From: Fodinibius sediminis
GTDB lineage: Bacteria; Bacteroidota; Rhodothermia; Balneolales; Balneolaceae
Reading direction: 5' to 3'
Assembly (NCBI RefSeq): GCF_900182555.1
Contig: NZ_FXTH01000013.1
Location: 1-64,000, forward strand
Length of the DNA stretch: 64,000 bases
Shown: positions 18,329 to 27,488 of the stretch, piece by piece
Numbering within the stretch: the first letter of the stretch is position 1
Layout: the number at the start of each line of letters is the position of its first letter
Notes under the pieces: model-generated
The model's input: only the letters and a program-made list of their open reading frames with translations
What the model was told of the DNA's origin: nothing
The model's database searches: none
Translations under genes and position numbers: made by a program

Positions 18329-18745
18329 ATGGTTACGAATTATTCGGACATTCTCTCAACGGCAAAAACCATAGCTATTATTGGATGCTCTGCAAATAAG
18401 TACCGCACCAGCTATCATATTGCCAGCTACCTTAAAGAAAATGGTTATCGTATTATTCCGGTCAATCCGAAATATGAGGAAGTGCTGGGCATACCATGCT
18501 ACGACGAGATGACCGATATCCCGGAAAAATATACGGTGGATATTGTCAATATATTCCGCAATTCAACGCATACGGCGGATATGGTACGCCAAATTATTGA
18601 CTGGACCCAGAAAACGGGGCAGGAGCCGGTGATCTGGACCCAGCTGGATGTCTCTTCGGCCGAAGCCGAGGAACTGGCGGAGAAGGCCGGACTTGCCTAC
18701 GTGAAGAACGAGTGCATGATGGTTCAGCACGAAAGGATAAGCTGA
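18329..18745 (+). CDS. CoA-binding domain protein (YccU-like)
   Basis: A 138-residue single-domain Rossmann protein of the CoA_binding_2 family. Nucleotide-binding features are AIIGCSANKYRTSYH near residues 16-30, the strand IIPVNPKYEEVLGIPCYDEM, and VIWTQLDVSSAEAE. The C-terminus, YVKNECMMVQH, is conserved in this family. It is thought to bind coenzyme A and may act in redox or acyl metabolism, but no catalytic activity is assigned. It converges with the next gene with only 7 bases between stops. Confidence 0.88.
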   Translation: MVTNYSDILSTAKTIAIIGCSANKYRTSYHIASYLKENGYRIIPVNPKYEEVLGIPCYDEMTDIPEKYTVDIVNIFRNSTHTADMVRQIIDWTQKTGQEPVIWTQLDVSSAEAEELAEKAGLAYVKNECMMVQHERIS

Positions 18746-18752
18746 GGTGAGC

Positions 18753-19469
18753 TCAGGAGGCCTTGTTTATTTTTGCCAGCTTCTCTTTGCGTTCCTCTTC
18801 GTGCTCTTTCAGCTTTTTGCCCAGCAGCCGTTCAATGAAAAGGTGATCCTCTTCCGGCACAGCGGTGACAAAGTCGGTCAGGTTGCCCTTGGGCGTCAGG
18901 TAATCGATCTGGATCGCCTGCTCATCGTACCAGCGATAGGCCACCACTTCTTGCCAGGGCACCTGTTGGTCAAGGATGAGGATGCCCTTTTGCCGGAATT
19001 CCGGAACCACTCTTATGGTCAGTCCCATAATGCCGAAGGCCAGCAGCGACAGTCCGGAGGTGAGGCCGATGCCGGTGAAGGGCCCAAGGGTAAAGAGATG
19101 CATGCGATATAGGCCGAAAGCTATGAGCAGGATGCTGATCAGGTTGGGAATAGCTTCGGTCCAGAACGAGCGGTGAGCATATTCCATGGCTCCGCTTTGA
19201 CGCCGGAGGATGAACTGCTTGAGAGCATAGCCGAAGAAGAAACCGGCGACAGCCGTATATAATCCCATCGTAACGTTTGCAGCTATCTTCTGTGGAAAGT
19301 ATCCCAGCCGGTGAGCTGCTGTCATAAGGGTGAGGAGGATCATGGCGGCAAGGAGACCGTAAAGCAGTCGCTGCTGGTTTAAATGCTGCAGGCGAAGCAG
19401 CCGCTGATATCCCATCCAGAAGGTAACAAGAAAAACAACGGCGAGAAGCAGAACTACCAACAGGTACAT
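18753..19469 (-). CDS. multi-span membrane protein of unknown function
   Basis: I do not recognise a family. The 238-residue product has five or so hydrophobic segments in the first 165 residues (for example MYLLVVLLLAVVFLVTFWMG at the start) and a cytoplasmic C-terminal region. That region reads like a PH-domain-type module (ILILDQQVPWQEVVAYRWYD, IQIDYLTPKGN) and ends in a charged helix (KKLKEHEEERKEKLAKIN). This is the look of bacterial PH-like membrane proteins, but the assignment is a guess. Monocistronic. Confidence 0.65.
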   Translation of the reverse strand: MYLLVVLLLAVVFLVTFWMGYQRLLRLQHLNQQRLLYGLLAAMILLTLMTAAHRLGYFPQKIAANVTMGLYTAVAGFFFGYALKQFILRRQSGAMEYAHRSFWTEAIPNLISILLIAFGLYRMHLFTLGPFTGIGLTSGLSLLAFGIMGLTIRVVPEFRQKGILILDQQVPWQEVVAYRWYDEQAIQIDYLTPKGNLTDFVTAVPEEDHLFIERLLGKKLKEHEEERKEKLAKINKAS

Positions 19470-19561
19470 GAAGCTGAATTTGGTCTGTTAAAGTGAATAT
19501 GCAAAGCTACGGAATTATCGGTAAAGTGTTGAGGTATATAATATCTTGGCTTTTGGGGTTC

Positions 19562-19575
19562 GGGGCGGACGCCCC
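19562..19575. repeat. GC-rich palindrome GGGGCGGACGCCCC, copy 1
   Basis: A 14-base palindromic element upstream of the DUF971 gene. An identical 14-mer lies at 20016-20029, downstream of the same gene. It may be a stem-loop of a small dispersed intergenic repeat. Confidence 0.5.
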
Positions 19576-19624
19576 TTAATTCCGATGTTTTAATGCCTTA
19601 TATTTAAGTAATATTAACAAATAT

Positions 19625-19972
19625 ATGGTTATGAACAACGATTTACGTCCCACAAGTATAGAGGTATCGAACAGCGAAGGGGTTCTGGCTATCGACTGGA
19701 ATGACGGGCATCATTCAGAATATACCCTGTTTGGCCTTCGCAAAAATTGTCCCTGCGTGATGTGCCGGGGGGGGCATGGCAATATGAACACCTTTGACCG
19801 CTCCTATTTCTTTGTTGAACCGCCCCGCCATATTGAAATTGAGGATATCAGGCAGGTGGGAAATCACGCAATTAAAATATTCTGGAACGACGGGCACAAC
19901 AATGGGATGTACCAGTGGCAGACGCTGCGCGATATGTGTCCCTGCGAGGCATGCTGCCCTCAGCAGGAATGA
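19625..19972 (+). CDS. DUF971 / gamma-butyrobetaine hydroxylase N-terminal-like protein
   Basis: A 115-residue protein consisting of one GBBH-like N-terminal (DUF971) domain. It has the paired strands VLAIDWNDGHHSEY and AIKIFWNDGHNNGMY and the cysteine cluster CPCVMCRGG, then CPCEACCPQ at the end. The Cys positions suggest a bound metal, as the zinc in GBBH. Stand-alone members often sit near Fe-S assembly genes, but none are nearby here. Start ATG 19625 has an alternative Met two codons later (19631). Confidence 0.88.
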   Translation: MVMNNDLRPTSIEVSNSEGVLAIDWNDGHHSEYTLFGLRKNCPCVMCRGGHGNMNTFDRSYFFVEPPRHIEIEDIRQVGNHAIKIFWNDGHNNGMYQWQTLRDMCPCEACCPQQE

Positions 19973-20010
19973 CCCGATAGCGGGGGAGGGCAGGTCCGGC
20001 AGCCCCTGCT

Positions 20011-20034
20011 GAAGAGGGGCGGACGCCCCGCTTC
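20011..20034. terminator. stem-loop between DUF971 and SDR genes, containing repeat copy 2
   Basis: GAAG and CTTC flank the palindrome GGGGCGGACGCCCC (20016-20029), giving a long GC-rich hairpin between two convergent genes. There is no T-run, so a termination role is only likely by position. Confidence 0.45.
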
Positions 20035-20042
20035 TGGGCATC

Positions 20043-20747
20043 TTATTTTGGGTTGGTGGCCCAGACACTGGTTTCGGTAATGAAGCCACGGTCAGCCAGG
20101 GAAAGCATGCTGCAGATGGTCTGTGCAATATCCTCGGCAATGAGTTTTGTCTCGTTAAACGGTCGTTCAGCCCGCCCCGCATTCTGAGAGAACCGGGTCT
20201 GCACTTCGCTGGGATTGATCTGCATCACGCGTATGTTGTGGGGACGAAGTTCAGCTCTCCAGCACTCGGTCATGCCACTTAGCGCAAATTTGCTGGCTAC
20301 ATAGGCCGTCCCGCCTTCAAAGCCCCGTTTCCCGGCCGAAGATGATACATTGATGATGTTTCCATAGTCCTGTTTGATGAAATGTTTGGCCGATTCACGG
20401 GCCACCATCATTGCACCGATGGTATTGGTTTTCAGCTGGCTTTCAATGTCCGAGGCCGAGAGATTGACCAGCTTGGAAAATTCGCCGTAGCCCGCATTGT
20501 TGATGAGGACATTGTAGTCGTCAAATTCTTCAACGGTCTGTTCAACCAGGTCAATGACTTCATTTTCGTGGCGCACGTCGCAGGTGACGGGGATGGCGCC
20601 AACTTCTTCGGCTGCCGAATGAAGCCGTTCTTTATTGCGGGCTGCGATGATGGCCCGGCCGCCGGCCTCCACAATGGCCTTGGCCGTGGCTTTCCCAATT
20701 CCAGAACTTCCGCCGGTGATTAATGCATTGATATCAGAAAGGTCCAT
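20043..20747 (-). CDS. short-chain dehydrogenase/reductase
   Basis: A classical SDR of 234 residues. The cofactor motif is TGGSSGIG (11-18), NNAG is at 83-86, the catalytic Ser is near 136 (NVSSSAGK), and Y149 with K153 form the YVASK motif. The sequence AARNKER after the second strand suggests NADPH preference. No pathway partner is evident. It is read in the same direction as the decarboxylase gene upstream, 130 bases away, and converges with the DUF971 gene. Confidence 0.9.
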   Translation of the reverse strand: MDLSDINALITGGSSGIGKATAKAIVEAGGRAIIAARNKERLHSAAEEVGAIPVTCDVRHENEVIDLVEQTVEEFDDYNVLINNAGYGEFSKLVNLSASDIESQLKTNTIGAMMVARESAKHFIKQDYGNIINVSSSAGKRGFEGGTAYVASKFALSGMTECWRAELRPHNIRVMQINPSEVQTRFSQNAGRAERPFNETKLIAEDIAQTICSMLSLADRGFITETSVWATNPK

Positions 20748-20877
20748 AGGTAGATCGTATTTAAATTAAACAGAAAGTAAATTCGACTTGTATGTATTCA
20801 AGGTGTTTGAGGACAAATAAGTTTCCTAGTCCGGGCATGAATTCTGGGATATCCCCGGCAGTGCTGGGAACAGGAAA

Positions 20878-22296
20878 TCAGATTAAGTCGCCGGCCGTTT
20901 CTTTGATAAGTGTCCAGGCCTGGTCGATATGGCGCTGTTCCAGATTTGTGTTGCCCGGGACGATCCGAATGGTGTATCGGTCCTGCAGCCTGGTATGCGT
21001 CAGAAACAGTTTTCCACTTTCCTGGATCCTGCTAAGCAGCATCTCATTGAGTTCGTCAAGCTTTTCTTCGTCATCAATATGATCGGGGTGAAAACGAAAA
21101 CAGATGGTATTCAGGGGTATCGGGGCGAGCATTTCAAAGTCGCGGTGCTGCTTTATGGTTTCAGCAAGCTGTCGGGCCATTGCGATGTGCCGGCGGATTT
21201 TTTGCTGCAGGCCTTCTATGCCAAAGCTCCGCAGTACGAACCAGAGTTTAAGGGCCCGGAAGCGCCGTCCCAGCGGGATCCCCCAATCCCGGTAGTTTTT
21301 AACCCGTTGATCTTCGGGCGTCTTCAGGTATTCCGGGGTGATCTCGAAGGTGCGCACCAGCAGGGCTTCATCCTGCACATAAAATGCCGAGCAGTCAAAG
21401 TTGGTAAACATCCATTTGTGGGGATTGAATACGAAGGAGTTGGCCTGCTCGATCCCCCGGCTCATCCAGCGCATTTCGGGCAGCAGCAGCGCCGTGCCGG
21501 CGTAGGCAGCATCCACATGTAGAAAAATATCGTAGCGGGTACAGATGTTGCCGATCTGCTGCAGTGGATCAATGGCTGTAGAGCCGGTCGTTCCGATGGT
21601 TGCCACCACGGCGGCGGGCTTGTATCCGTGTTCAAGGTCTTCCCGGATCGCCTGTTCCAGGGCTTCAGGCTGCATTGCATAGTCATCATCTACCGGAACC
21701 TTGCGCAGATGTTGCCGGCCGAAGCCGGCGATCTTTACATCCTTTTCGATGGAAGAGTGCGTCTCGGACGAGCAGTAGACGGTAAAGGTCTCCTCCTTGG
21801 GGAAGCCGGACTCATTGACGCCAAAACCGGTGATACGCTCGCGGGCCATCAGCAGGGCACAGAGGGTTGAGGTGGAGGCAGTGCCCTGGATGACACCGGT
21901 GAAAAGCTCCGGCAGCCCGATGGCCTTGCGCAGCCATATCATCACTTGTTCCTCAAGCTCGGTGGCCGCGGGAGAGGTCAGCCAGCTCATGCACTGGGCC
22001 CCGAGTGTGGCTGTCAGCATTTCGGCCAGTACCGAGGGATAGCTCTTGTTGGCGGGGAAGTACCCCATGAAGTTGGGGCTCTCCCAGTGCGTGATGCCCG
22101 GCATGATCACGGTTTTAAAATCTTCGAAAAGCGCCTCGAAAGATTCTGCCTGGTCCGGGGCTTTATCCGGCAGCTGCCTGAGTATGTCACCGGGCTGAAC
22201 GTCCGGTTTTACGGGGTAGTCTTCCACCTCTTCAAAGTAGTCGGCCATCCAGTCGATGAGCCGATGGGCGTGTTTGCGGAATTCATGAACATCCAT
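20878..22296 (-). CDS. PLP-dependent aromatic L-amino acid decarboxylase family
   Basis: A group II pyridoxal-phosphate decarboxylase. It opens with HRLIDWMADYFEEVEDYPV, the family pattern, and has H180 in SETHSSIEK (ring-stacking His), D262 in HVDAAYAG, and the Schiff-base lysine K294 in NPHKWMFTNFDCSAF. Length 472 is normal. Likely substrates are tryptophan, tyrosine, phenylalanine or DOPA, which cannot be separated by eye. It begins 9 bases after the end of the purine permease gene, so the two are probably co-transcribed. Confidence 0.9.
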   Translation of the reverse strand: MDVHEFRKHAHRLIDWMADYFEEVEDYPVKPDVQPGDILRQLPDKAPDQAESFEALFEDFKTVIMPGITHWESPNFMGYFPANKSYPSVLAEMLTATLGAQCMSWLTSPAATELEEQVMIWLRKAIGLPELFTGVIQGTASTSTLCALLMARERITGFGVNESGFPKEETFTVYCSSETHSSIEKDVKIAGFGRQHLRKVPVDDDYAMQPEALEQAIREDLEHGYKPAAVVATIGTTGSTAIDPLQQIGNICTRYDIFLHVDAAYAGTALLLPEMRWMSRGIEQANSFVFNPHKWMFTNFDCSAFYVQDEALLVRTFEITPEYLKTPEDQRVKNYRDWGIPLGRRFRALKLWFVLRSFGIEGLQQKIRRHIAMARQLAETIKQHRDFEMLAPIPLNTICFRFHPDHIDDEEKLDELNEMLLSRIQESGKLFLTHTRLQDRYTIRIVPGNTNLEQRHIDQAWTLIKETAGDLI

Positions 22297-22305
22297 AGGA
22301 GTTGA

Positions 22306-23598
22306 TTACATTGTCAATATGAGGTTAAGTCCCGAAAGCAATCCGATGCTCCACATGAGGTACGATATGTCCTGCAGGTGGCCGGTTGCCAGTTTTATGA
22401 GGATAAAAGAGAGAAACCCAAAGGTAAGACCCATGCTGATGCTGTAGGTCAGCGGCATCAGGATGATGGTCAGAAAAGCCGGAACGGCATCCTCAAGGTT
22501 TTTGAGATCTATATTACGCAGATTTTGAAACATGAAAAGGCCCACAATGATAAGAGCGGGGGCGGTGGCGTAGCCGGGTATTATGTTAATGACGGGAGTA
22601 AAGACAAGGGCCACCAGAAAGAGCAGAGCCACCACTACAGCCGTAAGTCCCGTACGACCACCCTGTTCAATACCGGAAGCCGATTCAATGTAGGTTGTAG
22701 TTGTGCTGGTACCGAGCAGGGCTCCACAGGTGGTGGCGATGGCATCACTGCCGAGCATCTTGCTGATGTTATGGATGGATCCGTCCTCCTCGACCAGCTC
22801 TGCTTCGTAGGAACAGGCGATAATGGTTCCCACTGAGTCAAATAAATCCACAAACATGAAAGAGAAGATAGCGCCCACGAGACCCCATTGCAGTGCTGAG
22901 AGGATGTCGAGCTGAAAGGCAACGGGTGCTATGGAGGGAGGGGGGGATACGAGGGACCGGGGAAGATCCACATCTCCCAGGAGAATACCCAGTCCCGTGG
23001 TAAAAAGGATGCCGATAAGGATAGCTCCCTTCCATTCCCGGACCTCCAGTATAACCATCACGGCCAGGCCCAGCAGTCCCAGTACCACCGGTAGTCCAAC
23101 GGAGCCCAGGCCCACCAGGGTGGCCTCATTATAAACAACAAGTCCCATATTCTGCATGCCGATGAATGTAATGAAGAGCCCTATGCCACCGGGAATGGCG
23201 ATGCGCAGCGAACGGGGGATGGCAGATACGATTTTACGTCGAAAGCCGAAAAAGGAAAGGATCAGGAAACAAAGGCCGGAGATAAAGACCACGCCCAGTG
23301 CCGTTTGCCAGCTTATGCCCTGACCGATAACCAGGGTATAGGCAAAAAAAGCATTGAGTCCCATGCCGGGAGCCATGGCAAGAGGCACATTGATCCAGAG
23401 CCCCATCAGCAGGGTGCCGAATACCGCCTTAAGGGCGGTAACGGTAATCAACGCTCCTTTATCCATCCCGGTTTCGGCCAGAATATTGGGATGGACCGCG
23501 ATGATATAGGCCATGGTCAGGAAGGTGGTGAGGCCGGCAATAAGCTCCCGGCGGACGGTAGTGTCATGGTCACCCAGTTTGAAAAATTGATCGAGCAT
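22306..23598 (-). CDS. NCS2-family purine/nucleobase permease (AzgA-like)
   Basis: An inner membrane transporter of the AzgA branch of the NCS2 family, with about twelve or more membrane segments. Typical stretches are ELIAGLTTFLTMAYIIAVHPNI at the start (split here by the counting limit: the motif spans about residues 19-40), GMGLNAFFAY, and GTSTTTTYIESASGIEQGGR near residues 300-320. Homologues import adenine, guanine or hypoxanthine. Length 430 fits. First gene of a likely two-gene unit with the decarboxylase. Confidence 0.9.
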   Translation of the reverse strand: MLDQFFKLGDHDTTVRRELIAGLTTFLTMAYIIAVHPNILAETGMDKGALITVTALKAVFGTLLMGLWINVPLAMAPGMGLNAFFAYTLVIGQGISWQTALGVVFISGLCFLILSFFGFRRKIVSAIPRSLRIAIPGGIGLFITFIGMQNMGLVVYNEATLVGLGSVGLPVVLGLLGLAVMVILEVREWKGAILIGILFTTGLGILLGDVDLPRSLVSPPPSIAPVAFQLDILSALQWGLVGAIFSFMFVDLFDSVGTIIACSYEAELVEEDGSIHNISKMLGSDAIATTCGALLGTSTTTTYIESASGIEQGGRTGLTAVVVALLFLVALVFTPVINIIPGYATAPALIIVGLFMFQNLRNIDLKNLEDAVPAFLTIILMPLTYSISMGLTFGFLSFILIKLATGHLQDISYLMWSIGLLSGLNLILTM

Positions 23599-23684
23599 GG
23601 AAACAGATGATTTTGTAATTCATGGCAAGATGTGTAATCTGGGGAACAACAACAATATCATTACCAGACTGCTTTTACCGTTTT

Positions 23685-24377
23685 ATGAGGATCGAGGATT
23701 ATAAGACCATTGCACCGGAGGATGCCGTACAGCTTCAGCGTTCACTCAGAGCCTGCATTTCAATAACGGCACTTGGCCGGGAGGTAGCAACAGTGGGCGG
23801 GGCCGATATCTCCTACAACCGGGGGTCGGGCCTGATGCATGCCGCCATGGTAGTGCTGGAGCTGCCCGGCCTTCGGCCGGTGGCGTATTCACTGGCATCG
23901 GATGAGACGTCCTTCCCCTACATCCCGGGACTGCTGGCGTTCAGGGAGATGCCGGCACTGATGAAGGCATGGAGCCAGCTCCGGGCCAAACCTGATGTAT
24001 TGATGCTGGACGGGCATGGACTGGCGCACCCCCGGAGAATGGGCATTGCCACGCATTTCGGGATTGAAGCCGATCAGCCCACCATCGGCTGTGCCAAGAA
24101 CATACTGACCGGTACCCACGGGGAACTGGGGGTCCGTAAAGGCGAACAAGCCGACCTGATGGATGGGGAGGAGAAAGTGGGCATTGCATTGCGTAGCCGT
24201 ACGAATGTAAACCCGGTTTATGTGTCGCCGGGGCACCGCTGCTCCTTTGAGGATGCCTACCGTATCGTGATGCAGTCACTCACAAAATATAAACTGCCGA
24301 GGACCACACGGCTGGCACACCGGTGGGCCAATATGCTGCGCAGGGGCGAGGCTGAGCCGGGGTATACGGAGGTATAG
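23685..24377 (+). CDS. nfi: endonuclease V (deoxyinosine 3' endonuclease)
   Basis: A DNA/RNA repair nuclease that cuts one phosphodiester 3' of deoxyinosine. Catalytic acids are D41 (GGADISY), E88 (LLAFRE) and D109 (LMLDGHG), matching the E. coli D43, E89 and D110. The wedge and product-recognition region SFPYIPG and the GIATHFGI segment are present. The ATG at 23685 gives the usual 230-residue protein; an ATG at 23622 would add 21 residues with no family match. It diverges from the purine permease gene, and inosine arises from purine deamination, though a functional link is only a suggestion. Confidence 0.92.
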   Translation: MRIEDYKTIAPEDAVQLQRSLRACISITALGREVATVGGADISYNRGSGLMHAAMVVLELPGLRPVAYSLASDETSFPYIPGLLAFREMPALMKAWSQLRAKPDVLMLDGHGLAHPRRMGIATHFGIEADQPTIGCAKNILTGTHGELGVRKGEQADLMDGEEKVGIALRSRTNVNPVYVSPGHRCSFEDAYRIVMQSLTKYKLPRTTRLAHRWANMLRRGEAEPGYTEV

Positions 24378-24402
24378 CCGTTCCCAGAACTGACAGCCTC
24401 TG

Positions 24403-25815
24403 CTAAAAATCACGGCGTAATACAGACTCAGCCGCATGATAGCCGCACATGCCGTGCACCCCGCCGCCGGGAGGCGTGGATGAGGAGGCGATATACATAT
24501 TGCTTTTGGGAATGTGATAGGGATCAAAAAGTCCCGCCGGACGCGTGAACAGCTGGCTGATGTCTGCCCGCCCGCCATTGATATCACCGCCGATATAATT
24601 CGGATTGTAGGCCTGCATCTCCTGCGCATTCGTGCGGTGCATATTGATGATACAGTCCCGGAATCCGGGGGCAAAACGCTCAATCTGGGTTATGATGGGT
24701 TCGGTCATGTCTTCAGCAGCCCCATTGGGTACGTGACAGTAGGCCCAGCCGGTATGGTTGCCGGAGGGCGCACGACTCTTATCGCCCAGGCTCTGCTGGG
24801 CTACCAGCACATAGGGCTTCTCTGGAAGTTGCCCGCTGGCGGACTGCTTTTCTGATCGGGCGATTTCCTCCAGCGTGCCGCCGACATGCACGGTTCCCGC
24901 TTTGCGGCACAGCTTGTCGCTCCATGGAATGGGGTCGCTGAGGGCGAAGTCGAGCTTGAAAACGCCCTGACCGTATTGGTATTTGCGCAGCTTCTGGATG
25001 TAGGACAAGGGAAGCTTGTTACCGGTGATATCCAAGATCTGCCGGGGGGTCGTATTGAACAGAATGACACCGGCATGCCCAAAATCATCAACGGAGGTGA
25101 TTGTAACGCCGGTTTCTATGGTTCCGCCCAGTGATTTGAAATAGGTCCCCATCGCCTGGGTAATGGCGTGGGATCCGCCTTTGGGATAGGGCCAGCCGAC
25201 CGTGTGGGCCGCTATGCCGAGCACCAGTCCGATGGCGGCAGTGGCCGGGGCATCAAAGGGCATGATGCCGTGGGCCGCGATACCGGCAAATACGGCACGT
25301 GCTTTTTCGGTTTGATAGCGCTTGGCGAAGCCGCCGGCCGACCGCAGGGCCTTGAGTCCGAAGCGTGCCATCAGCACCGGATTATAGGGAATAGGCGAAA
25401 AGGGGGCCAGGATATCCTTGAGCAACTCATCCCAGCTGTCAATAAAAGGGCTGACCCATCGCCGGTAGGTGTGGCCGTCTTTTCCAAAACGATCTACGGT
25501 CCTGTCCAGCGATCGGAAGAGGGCCCCGGCCGGCTGGTCGTCCAGGGGATGGGCAACGGGCACCTCCGGGTGAATCCATTCAAGTCCGTATTCTTCGAGC
25601 GGAAGGCGGCTCAGAAAAGGTGAGGCCTTGGCCATCGGGTGAATGGCCGAGCAGATATCGTGACGAAAGCCCGGGGCTGTTAGTTCCAGGGTACGCGTGC
25701 CCCCGCCGATGGTTGGCTCTTTTTCAAAAATTTTGACGGATAGTCCTTCCTCCGCCAGGCGAATGCCGGCGGCGAGGCCATTGGGTCCGGAACCGATGAT
25801 AATAGCGTCGGGCAT
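24403..25815 (-). CDS. FAD-dependent oxidoreductase, COG1233 (phytoene desaturase-like/PYROXD2-like)
   Basis: A flavoprotein with the dinucleotide motif IIIGSGPNGLAAG (6-18) and the FEKEPTIGGGTRT segment (35-47), typical of the CrtI/PYROXD2 superfamily. The C-terminal FAD motif reads SSSTPPGGGVHGMCGYHAAE. Length 470. The sequence fits the PYROXD2-like group better than true phytoene desaturases, so a carotenoid role is not claimed. It diverges from the AtuA-like gene and converges with nfi. Substrate unknown. Confidence 0.82.
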   Translation of the reverse strand: MPDAIIIGSGPNGLAAGIRLAEEGLSVKIFEKEPTIGGGTRTLELTAPGFRHDICSAIHPMAKASPFLSRLPLEEYGLEWIHPEVPVAHPLDDQPAGALFRSLDRTVDRFGKDGHTYRRWVSPFIDSWDELLKDILAPFSPIPYNPVLMARFGLKALRSAGGFAKRYQTEKARAVFAGIAAHGIMPFDAPATAAIGLVLGIAAHTVGWPYPKGGSHAITQAMGTYFKSLGGTIETGVTITSVDDFGHAGVILFNTTPRQILDITGNKLPLSYIQKLRKYQYGQGVFKLDFALSDPIPWSDKLCRKAGTVHVGGTLEEIARSEKQSASGQLPEKPYVLVAQQSLGDKSRAPSGNHTGWAYCHVPNGAAEDMTEPIITQIERFAPGFRDCIINMHRTNAQEMQAYNPNYIGGDINGGRADISQLFTRPAGLFDPYHIPKSNMYIASSSTPPGGGVHGMCGYHAAESVLRRDF

Positions 25816-25996
25816 GTAACAATTTATTCAAAATTAATGGTGATGATTGGATAGCGCATCAGCGATTCTTATGACAACATTCCAATAAGAGAATGATACA
25901 AGTTAATATCCCCCGGATGAAACAAAAAAACCAAGCATTTTTTGATAGTGTATGGGATCCCGTATCTTAGGGAAAACAACAACAAAATAGGACGTT

Positions 25997-27376
25997 GTGG
26001 ATAAAACTGTTCGTATCGCCTCCGGCCAGGGATTCTGGGGAGATTTGCCAAACGCACCCGTCAAGCTGGTCCGCCAGGGACCAATAGACTATTTGGTGAT
26101 GGATTATCTTGCCGAGGTCACCATGTCGATCATGCAGAAATTGAAGATGCGCGATGAAAATCACGGCTATGCCCGTGACTTTGTGGAAGTCGTTCGTGAA
26201 ATATTACCCGATATCTCCCAGAAGGGGATCAGGGTGGTCTCCAATGCCGGGGGAATCAATCCCGAGGCATGCAAGGACCGGATTTTGGAAGTGATGGAGG
26301 AAGAGGAGATTGATGATCTCACAGTAGCGGTTGTTGACGGAGATGATATTCTCGGGCAGATGGATGAACTTATAGCCAGAGGCCATCGACTGGAGAACAT
26401 GGATACCGGCCGCCCGATTACCGATATAAAAGATCGTCTGCTCAGTGCCAATGCCTACCTGGGATGCCAGCCGATTGTCGAGGCCCTGGAAAAGGGGGCG
26501 GATATCGTCATCACCGGGAGGGTTATTGACGCCGGTTTGACCCTGGCTCCCCTGGTGCATGAATTTGGCTGGTCGTTTGAGGACTATGACAGGATGGCGA
26601 CCGGGATCATCGCGGGTCATCTCATCGAATGCGGGGCCCAGGTGTCGGGAGGCAATTTTACGGATTGGCACAAAGTGGAAGATTTTGTGAATATCGGCTT
26701 TCCCATTGTCGAGGCGCATGCGGATGGCAGCTTTTATGTCACCAAGCACGCAGGCACCGGGGGACTGGTTAGTGAACAGACTGTTAAAGAACAGCTTGTC
26801 TACGAGATTGGCGACCCCTCGGCCTATCTCACCCCCGACTGTATAGCTGATTTTACCTCGGTTAATATCGAAAAGGCGGGTCCCGACCGGGTGCGTGTTT
26901 CCGGCATAGCGGGACGTCCTCCCACCTCGACATATAAAGTATCCGCCAGTTACAAGGATGGATACAAGCTTTCCTCCACACTGGTTTATTCATGGCCGCA
27001 GGCACTGGAAAAGGCCCGGAAAGCCGGCGCGATACTCCGGGGCCGGGCGGAGGCGCTGAATCTGAACTATGACCGTTTCCGGGTGGAGTATATCGGGGTC
27101 AACGGCTGCAGCGAAGAGCCGGTGACAGAAAAGATGCTGGCGGGCGATCATAATGAAGTTCAGCTGCGCGTGGCGCTTGCGGGCCAGTCCAGGGAGGATC
27201 TTAATCGCTTTGGCCGGGAGGTGGTACCGCTCATCCTCACCGGTCCCGGCGGGGTCACTGCTTATGCCGGGGGACGTCCGAAGGCCAGTGCGGTTGCCGC
27301 CTACTGGCCGGCCCTGATCCAGAAAGAGGCTGTTAGGCCCCGTGTGCGTATGTTCCCGGGCAAAAGAGGAGGATAA
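25997..27376 (+). CDS. AtuA/DUF1446 family acyclic-terpene-utilisation-like protein
   Basis: A 459-residue protein matching the AtuA (DUF1446) family: start RIASGQGFWGDLPNAPVKL, then DYLAEVTMS, VSNAGGINPEAC, the GRVIDAGLTLAPL and GHLIECGAQVSGGNFTDW stretches, and THAGTGG-like KHAGTGGLVS. In Pseudomonas atuA lies with genes for citronellol/geraniol breakdown and geranyl-CoA carboxylase, but its own reaction is not known. No carboxylase or CoA ligase genes are adjacent. The start is GTG. The C-terminus lacks the extra domain of longer family members. Confidence 0.85.
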   Translation: MDKTVRIASGQGFWGDLPNAPVKLVRQGPIDYLVMDYLAEVTMSIMQKLKMRDENHGYARDFVEVVREILPDISQKGIRVVSNAGGINPEACKDRILEVMEEEEIDDLTVAVVDGDDILGQMDELIARGHRLENMDTGRPITDIKDRLLSANAYLGCQPIVEALEKGADIVITGRVIDAGLTLAPLVHEFGWSFEDYDRMATGIIAGHLIECGAQVSGGNFTDWHKVEDFVNIGFPIVEAHADGSFYVTKHAGTGGLVSEQTVKEQLVYEIGDPSAYLTPDCIADFTSVNIEKAGPDRVRVSGIAGRPPTSTYKVSASYKDGYKLSSTLVYSWPQALEKARKAGAILRGRAEALNLNYDRFRVEYIGVNGCSEEPVTEKMLAGDHNEVQLRVALAGQSREDLNRFGREVVPLILTGPGGVTAYAGGRPKASAVAAYWPALIQKEAVRPRVRMFPGKRGG

Positions 27377-27488
27377 GTACGGGCCGGGGAGCCGGCTTTT
27401 AAAGAATAGAATTGATCTTAGAAATTTGGCAGAAAATTTCGGATTTTCCGTAACAAAATATTAACGACTTAATTTTACCACTTCAGAA

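Noticed and set aside
24403-25815. COG1233 flavoprotein as the phytoene desaturase of the carotenoid pathway
   Set aside because: It resembles PYROXD2-like proteins more than CrtI, and lies 10 kb from the CrtC gene with no other carotenoid backbone gene.
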